A DNA stretch of 7,839 nucleotides from Rubrobacteraceae bacterium. Lineage in GTDB: Bacteria; Actinomycetota; Rubrobacteria; Rubrobacterales; Rubrobacteraceae. The position numbers were made by a program, and so were the translations under genes. The stretch spans positions 1 to 7,839 of the forward strand of contig JACCSM010000099.1 in the NCBI GenBank assembly GCA_013698525.1, in the 5' to 3' direction. The notes beneath the pieces were generated by a model. That model ran no database searches and had not been told where the DNA came from. It saw only the letters and a program-made list of their open reading frames with translations. Shown piece by piece: positions 6,038 through 7,839 of the stretch; the first letter of the stretch is position 1, and each line of letters starts with the position of its first letter.

Positions 6038-6473
6038 CCGCGCCTACCCCGCCGCGATCACATCTAATAACTGTCTACCTTGACTTTCAGGTTACTCATA
6101 GAGTCCCATCCGCCCCGTTTCTCGTTAACCATCATCGAACCACAAGCAGGATGTTCATAGACAAAAATCCTGCATAACGACGTATTTCCGTGGCTGAAAA
6201 GATCGACAGACGCTACCGGTCGCTCATTCTACGTTGACCGTGAACGTGAGGAACACAGTGTATCCACCGTCGTGCGTAGTTGATGTTCTTCTGGTTCGAG
6301 AGTGGAAGGCGTTCGGCTGCGAGTGCGCTGTGCGCGGCGGGCTGGAGTGTGAAGACTATCTCGAGGTTTCCAGAAGTCCTCCGTTCGTAACGGTTGTCGT
6401 AACGGTTAGCAGACGCGCACCCGTTATTGTGGTGGGGCAAGATGGCGGTTGGGGTATCCAGGAAGGAGTGAGG
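6038..6473. other. Long spacer without a convincing gene
   Basis: The part from about 6060 to 6240 is AT-richer than the rest of the window. It contains a weak hairpin, GCAGGAT (6146-6152) with ATCCTGC (6167-6173) and a 14-base loop. The frame of the downstream membrane protein stays open back to 6234. However, that 80-residue extension is valine-rich, lacks family character and ignores the strong ribosome binding site at 6463-6468. On the minus strand a short frame ends at 6224 with HDGGYTVFLTFTVNVE, which reads like a protein C-terminus. No intact gene can be built from it. The remainder is probably leader and control DNA. Confidence 0.5.
6381..6425 (+). promoter_or_regulatory. Operator-like repeats upstream of the membrane protein gene
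   Basis: TCGTAACGGTT occurs twice in tandem (6385-6395 and 6397-6407) with a period of 12 bases. The first copy is also part of an inverted repeat, CCGTT-CGT-AACGG (6381-6393), and a further CCGTT lies at 6421-6425. This is about 50-90 bases upstream of the start at 6474, a fitting place for a regulator site. No good promoter boxes were found near it. Confidence 0.4.
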
Positions 6474-7100
6474 ATGATGGTAGTTAGTACGGCGGTCAGG
6501 CCGGGCGTCTGGATGGCGTCGCTCTTCGCTTACGCGGCCGGGATCACGGGCACCCTTGCCAACCTCTTCCTCATTGTCTTCTTTGCCTTCCAGTTCAGCA
6601 GCCTTGGTGGTGGGGCTTCGTTCGGCTCGGCCAACGACCTGGTGGGGTCTCTCGCGACGGCGGTCATGGTTCCTGTGGTGCTGGCCTTATCCGCATGGTT
6701 GCCTGACCGGCGTTTGCGTTGGATCAGCCGGATACTCGGCCTTTCGGCGCTGACGGTCCTTGCGGTGGGCGGTCCGCTGTTGGTCCTCGGGGTGCTTTCG
6801 TTCGAGGTCCAGGCACCGATCGCGGTGGCAGCCTGGATGGTTCTCTGTCTCTGGTTACTGCTGGTCAACCGGTGGTCGCGCTTGTCGGCCATTCTCGTTC
6901 CCTGGGTGGCACGGCTCGGGGAGTTTCTGGGCGCTGGCACCGTGGCCGGTATCGTGATCGTCGGGCTCGGGGTCTTGCTGCCCGGAGCGTCGTGGGCGCA
7001 GCCGGTGGTCTTCGGCATCGGTGGAGTTCTCGCCTTGGTCGGCATGCTCGGCATTCCGGTATGGTTTCTGATTCTGGGCCGGCACCTTGGAAGGTCATGA
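6474..7100 (+). CDS. Six-helix membrane protein of unknown function
   Basis: I do not recognise the family. The 208-residue protein is strongly hydrophobic, with probable helices at about residues 15-40, 56-76, 84-108, 114-131, 152-170 and 178-203. The short loops rich in Arg, such as PDRRLRW (78-84), are probably cytoplasmic. There is no signal peptide cleavage site and no catalytic or metal-binding motif. The ATG at 6474 is chosen because AAGGAG (6463-6468) lies five bases upstream; a second ATG follows at once at 6477 and could also be used. An in-frame upstream extension to 6234 is unlikely. The gene downstream on the same strand encodes another membrane protein, possibly a sensor, but a hairpin and about 115 bases separate them. 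It may be an accessory membrane protein for that sensor, which is only a positional guess. Confidence 0.75.
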   Translation: MMVVSTAVRPGVWMASLFAYAAGITGTLANLFLIVFFAFQFSSLGGGASFGSANDLVGSLATAVMVPVVLALSAWLPDRRLRWISRILGLSALTVLAVGGPLLVLGVLSFEVQAPIAVAAWMVLCLWLLLVNRWSRLSAILVPWVARLGEFLGAGTVAGIVIVGLGVLLPGASWAQPVVFGIGGVLALVGMLGIPVWFLILGRHLGRS

Positions 7101-7155
7101 GGCTTCTCGCGAATAGCACGTCCAGGGAACTCTGGTATGCAGGTCCTATTCGTTC

Positions 7156-7179
7156 GCCACGAATCTTCTTCGTGGCTTT
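7156..7179 (+). terminator. Hairpin between the membrane protein and the putative sensor gene
   Basis: GCCACGAA (7156-7163) and TTCGTGGC (7169-7176) pair perfectly around a five-base TCTTC loop, and TTT follows. It lies 55 bases after the upstream stop and 36 bases before the next start. It may end the upstream transcript, or it may act in the leader of the downstream gene. The short T tract makes termination uncertain. Confidence 0.45.
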
Positions 7180-7215
7180 CGGGAGGTTGTCGCCCTGTGG
7201 GGTGGTGTCGTGACG

Positions 7216-7839
7216 ATGATGGCGAGGCAGCCGGGCCGGGGCATCGACGGTGCAAGCTACCGCGCCGCAGCCTGGCTTGCCTGGTCGCTGTGCGCGCTCT
7301 CTCTGGTGCTTACGGCGCTCAGCCTGTGGCTCTTGAGCCTGAACCTCTCTCACCCTGGCACTCCCATGTACGAGCCCTGGCTCGACAATACGCTCGGCGC
7401 GCTCAGCTATGCGCCGATCGGTGCGTTGATTGCCTCGCGGCGCCCCGCAAACCCCGTGGGCTGGCTCGTGTGTCTATACGGCTTCGTCATCAGCCTGAGC
7501 TACTTCTGCGCCGAGTACGCCATCCATGCCCTGCTGGCACAACCTGACTCACTCCCCGCAGGTGAAGCACTGGCCTGGGTCCTCTCCTGGATACTGCCCA
7601 TCATCATCGGCCTTACGGTGTTTCCGCTCCTGCTGTTCCCCACCGGAAGGCTACCTAGCAGGCGCTGGAGATCGTTCGCGTGGCTGTCCGCGGCCTGGAT
7701 GCTGATGGCGGTGGTTACCGGCGCGTTCTCTTCCGGAGCGCTTATGGGTGTCCTTGGCCCGATCCAGAACCCGCTCGGTATCCAAGGCCTCACCAATATC
7801 TATGTAGCACTCCTGCTTTTCGTGTCTCCTCCCCTGCAG
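7216..7839 (+). CDS. N-terminal membrane region of a putative sensor protein (histidine kinase-like), cut by window edge
   Basis: The frame stays open to the right edge, giving 208 residues of helical membrane protein. Helices are clear around residues 20-43, 60-75, 82-103, 118-143 and 153-175. Two patterns, NPVGWLVCLYGFV (about 80-92) and FPTGRLPSRRWR (about 143-154), are typical of the membrane region of actinobacterial sensor proteins. These usually continue into a NarL-type histidine kinase or other signalling domain. That output domain lies outside the window, so the kinase label is inferred from the N-terminus alone. Starts at 7210 (GTG), 7216 (ATG) and 7219 (ATG) are all possible; 7216 sits about ten bases after GGGGTGG. 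The six-helix gene upstream may be functionally linked. Confidence 0.65.
   Translation, partial: MMARQPGRGIDGASYRAAAWLAWSLCALSLVLTALSLWLLSLNLSHPGTPMYEPWLDNTLGALSYAPIGALIASRRPANPVGWLVCLYGFVISLSYFCAEYAIHALLAQPDSLPAGEALAWVLSWILPIIIGLTVFPLLLFPTGRLPSRRWRSFAWLSAAWMLMAVVTGAFSSGALMGVLGPIQNPLGIQGLTNIYVALLLFVSPPLQ

Noticed and set aside
6009..6267. AGTGTATCCAC occurring at 6009-6019 and again at 6257-6267
   Set aside because: An 11-base match is expected by chance several times in a window this long. One copy simply overlaps the tRNA -10 box.
6213..6440. A minus-strand frame of 75 codons, and an adjacent frame ending HDGGYTVFLTFTVNVE, as a decayed gene
   Set aside because: The two frames could be joined only by assuming a frameshift, and no family is recognised. 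It is noted in the spacer entry but not called as a pseudogene.
6234..6473. An 80-residue N-terminal extension of the six-helix membrane protein
   Set aside because: The extension is valine-rich and unlike a known domain, while a strong AAGGAG site sits right before the ATG at 6474.
6530..7353. Long minus-strand frames opposite the six-helix gene and the putative sensor gene
   Set aside because: They are rich in Arg, Pro, Ser and Thr, as antisense frames of GC-rich membrane genes are, and they lack ribosome binding sites and family motifs.

Overview
The window looks like chromosome from a high-GC actinobacterium. The gene style, the frequent GTG and TTG starts and the protein families suggest the Rubrobacter group, but that placement is an impression from protein character and was not searched. 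It holds seven complete protein genes, two protein genes cut by the window edges, one tRNA gene, and an unusual family of short repeats.

Left part (1-2678): the 5' two thirds of a class II fumarase gene (fumC, minus strand) reads off the left edge. Across a short AT-rich spacer with two face-to-face promoters, a plus-strand operon begins. It encodes a DUF1802 protein followed by two related membrane-anchored TPR proteins, with a 10-base gap and then a 4-base overlap between genes. The two TPR genes appear to be an old tandem duplication.

Middle (2679-5802): a 150-base block of phased TCAGCNNN octamers and GC-rich hairpins, then a strong hairpin, separates the operon from three minus-strand genes. 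In transcription order these are a GT87-type membrane glycosyltransferase, a DUF2231-Rieske fusion protein and a ZIP-family metal transporter. The Rieske and ZIP genes are probably co-transcribed. The glycosyltransferase may be separate.

Right part (5803-7839): a second, smaller copy of the octamer/hairpin repeat lies four bases beyond the 3' end of a tRNA-Ser(CGA) gene on the minus strand. That tRNA has a clear promoter. A long spacer of about 470 bases carries operator-like repeats. It is followed by a plus-strand six-helix membrane protein of unknown function, a hairpin, and the N-terminal membrane part of a protein resembling actinobacterial membrane sensor (histidine kinase-type) proteins, which runs off the right edge.

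No defence system, phage, transposase or CRISPR array is visible. The most unusual items are the phased TCAGC-octamer/hairpin repeats and the duplicated TPR membrane proteins linked to DUF1802. The other genes are ordinary metabolic, transport and membrane genes.
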